Under the pieces are notes generated by a model that worked only from the letters and a program-made list of their open reading frames with translations, made no database searches and was not told the origin of the DNA. The translations under genes were made by a program, and so were the position numbers. Shown here piece by piece: positions 63,290-64,000 of a stretch of DNA of 64,000 bases. The stretch is from Symsagittifera roscoffensis (lineage: Eukaryota > Xenacoelomorpha > Acoela > Convolutidae). Numbering within the stretch: position 1 is the first letter of the stretch; each line of letters opens with the position of its first letter. The stretch is taken from NCBI RefSeq assembly GCF_963678635.1, contig NC_087070.1, forward strand, positions 19,005,318-19,069,317, given 5' to 3'.

Positions 63290-64000
63290 TCAAAAGAAAT
63301 ATATGGACGAGATATTCTCGGCAGGGAGGACGCTTTTTGACATGTTCATCCAGGACATCTTGAGCATGTCGATTAACATGTTACTGGACTTGTATCTAGT
63401 GTTCCCCAGATAATTGTTTAACATGGGGCAAGCCTTCATGCTCAGCAGACGTGTCAGGATCGACGGATACTTGGCGTTGATCCTCCTAACGCACGGGAAT
63501 CTGGCAGTTTTGCACTGCCTAATGAAATACGTGGATCCAATGGCCATGAATTGAGATCACCCGAGTCATGAGACTTATTCCTACAAGTACGCTTATGGGT
63601 TAAGGACCCTTTTAATGGAATATCTCTTTATACAAAATCGGCACTTGACAGGGGAACAAACGAGCCCACAGACCAGGGAAGAAGTCAAGGAAATTAATGG
63701 CGGCATGCCCCTTCTGACCAATCTGTGCATGGCAATGCAGGATAGGAGGAAAGCGAGAGGCCCTGATCGAGGCCTATTCGAAGTTCTGGAACTTGAATCC
63801 CCTGGTGAAACAAACCAAAAAAGTTTTGAGAAGACCGACTTGGTGAAAGGCTATTGACTTGATAAGGAAGGAACTGGAGATGATTCTGGAGCGTGATGTG
63901 CTATGGGATTCCCAACGGTCGGGCAAATGACTCTGAGGATGAATAGTCGGATGCTGATGCCATCAGAGCAGGATAGAGAAGTTGTAGAACGACAGCAGAA
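63290..64000 (+). pseudogene. Modules M4 (end) and M5 (start), copy E
   Basis: Same sequence and same internal stops as 53690-54399 of copy C, with MFIQDILSMSINMLLDLY and GMPLLTNLCMAM. Runs off the window. Confidence 0.6.

Larger units (their letters stand above)
60159..64000 (+). repeat. Near-identical duplicate of 50558-54399 (block E)
   Basis: Constant offset of 9601 with no indels seen over 3.84 kb and only a handful of substitutions (for example at 60247, 60583, 61438, 61763 and 61974). Contains M1 (part), M2, M3, M4 and the beginning of M5, then continues past the window end. Confidence 0.9.

Overview
This is a eukaryotic, almost certainly invertebrate, repeat-rich window. I recognise no ordinary host gene, rRNA or tRNA. 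Nearly all coding sequence belongs to retroelements: a Ty3/gypsy-type LTR element with gag, protease, RT, RNase H and integrase; Penelope-like elements with a GIY-YIG endonuclease; and two non-LTR-type RT relics. Most copies carry frameshifts and stops. The DNA between them is AT-rich. The species cannot be named from the sequence.

The main observation is a recurring multi-protein block, which I label modules M1 to M11. It occurs five times: copy A 541-8426 (-), copy B 40919-46936 (-), copy C 50470-58660 (+), copy D 32599-35200 (-) and copy E 60159-64000 (+). E is a near-identical duplicate of part of C. M2 is an SGNH-hydrolase-like protein and M3 looks like a second, more divergent one. The other modules match no family I know, but they align between copies in the same order. 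In the two places where a gypsy pol gene is present (8829-18224 minus and 47030-50270 plus), the block lies directly downstream of it on the same strand, after about 200-500 bases. I infer one giant LTR retroelement of roughly 22 kb or more, with order gag-PR-RT-RNaseH-INT-macro-M1...M11-terminal region. Its Pol ends in a macro domain of the OARD1/TARG1 type. Two copies (C and D) share a noncoding terminal region downstream of M11.

Layout: 1-540 AT-rich; 541-8426 module block A with an internal duplication; 8829-18224 gypsy Pol and Gag; 18225-18800 probable leader; 18960-19506 a regular 43-base array of GGAGGGTT boxes; 19510-21890 noncoding AT-rich DNA; 21890-29165 three or more Penelope-like copies in direct and inverted orientation, whose RT carries a PHD-like zinc finger between motifs B and C; 29230-31260 a non-LTR RT with a C-terminal zinc/nuclease-like region; 31330-35200 module block D with its terminal region; 35230-36990 no recognisable gene; 36993-40350 a pair of direct repeats flanking another RT relic; 40919-46936 block B; 47030-50270 second gypsy pol; 50470-59947 block C and terminal region; 59948-64000 chimeric duplicate E.

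If the giant-element reading is right, Gag and Pol supply particle formation, reverse transcription and integration. The macro domain and M1-M11 would be accessory or structural functions occupying the position where errantiviruses carry env. That functional role is inference only.
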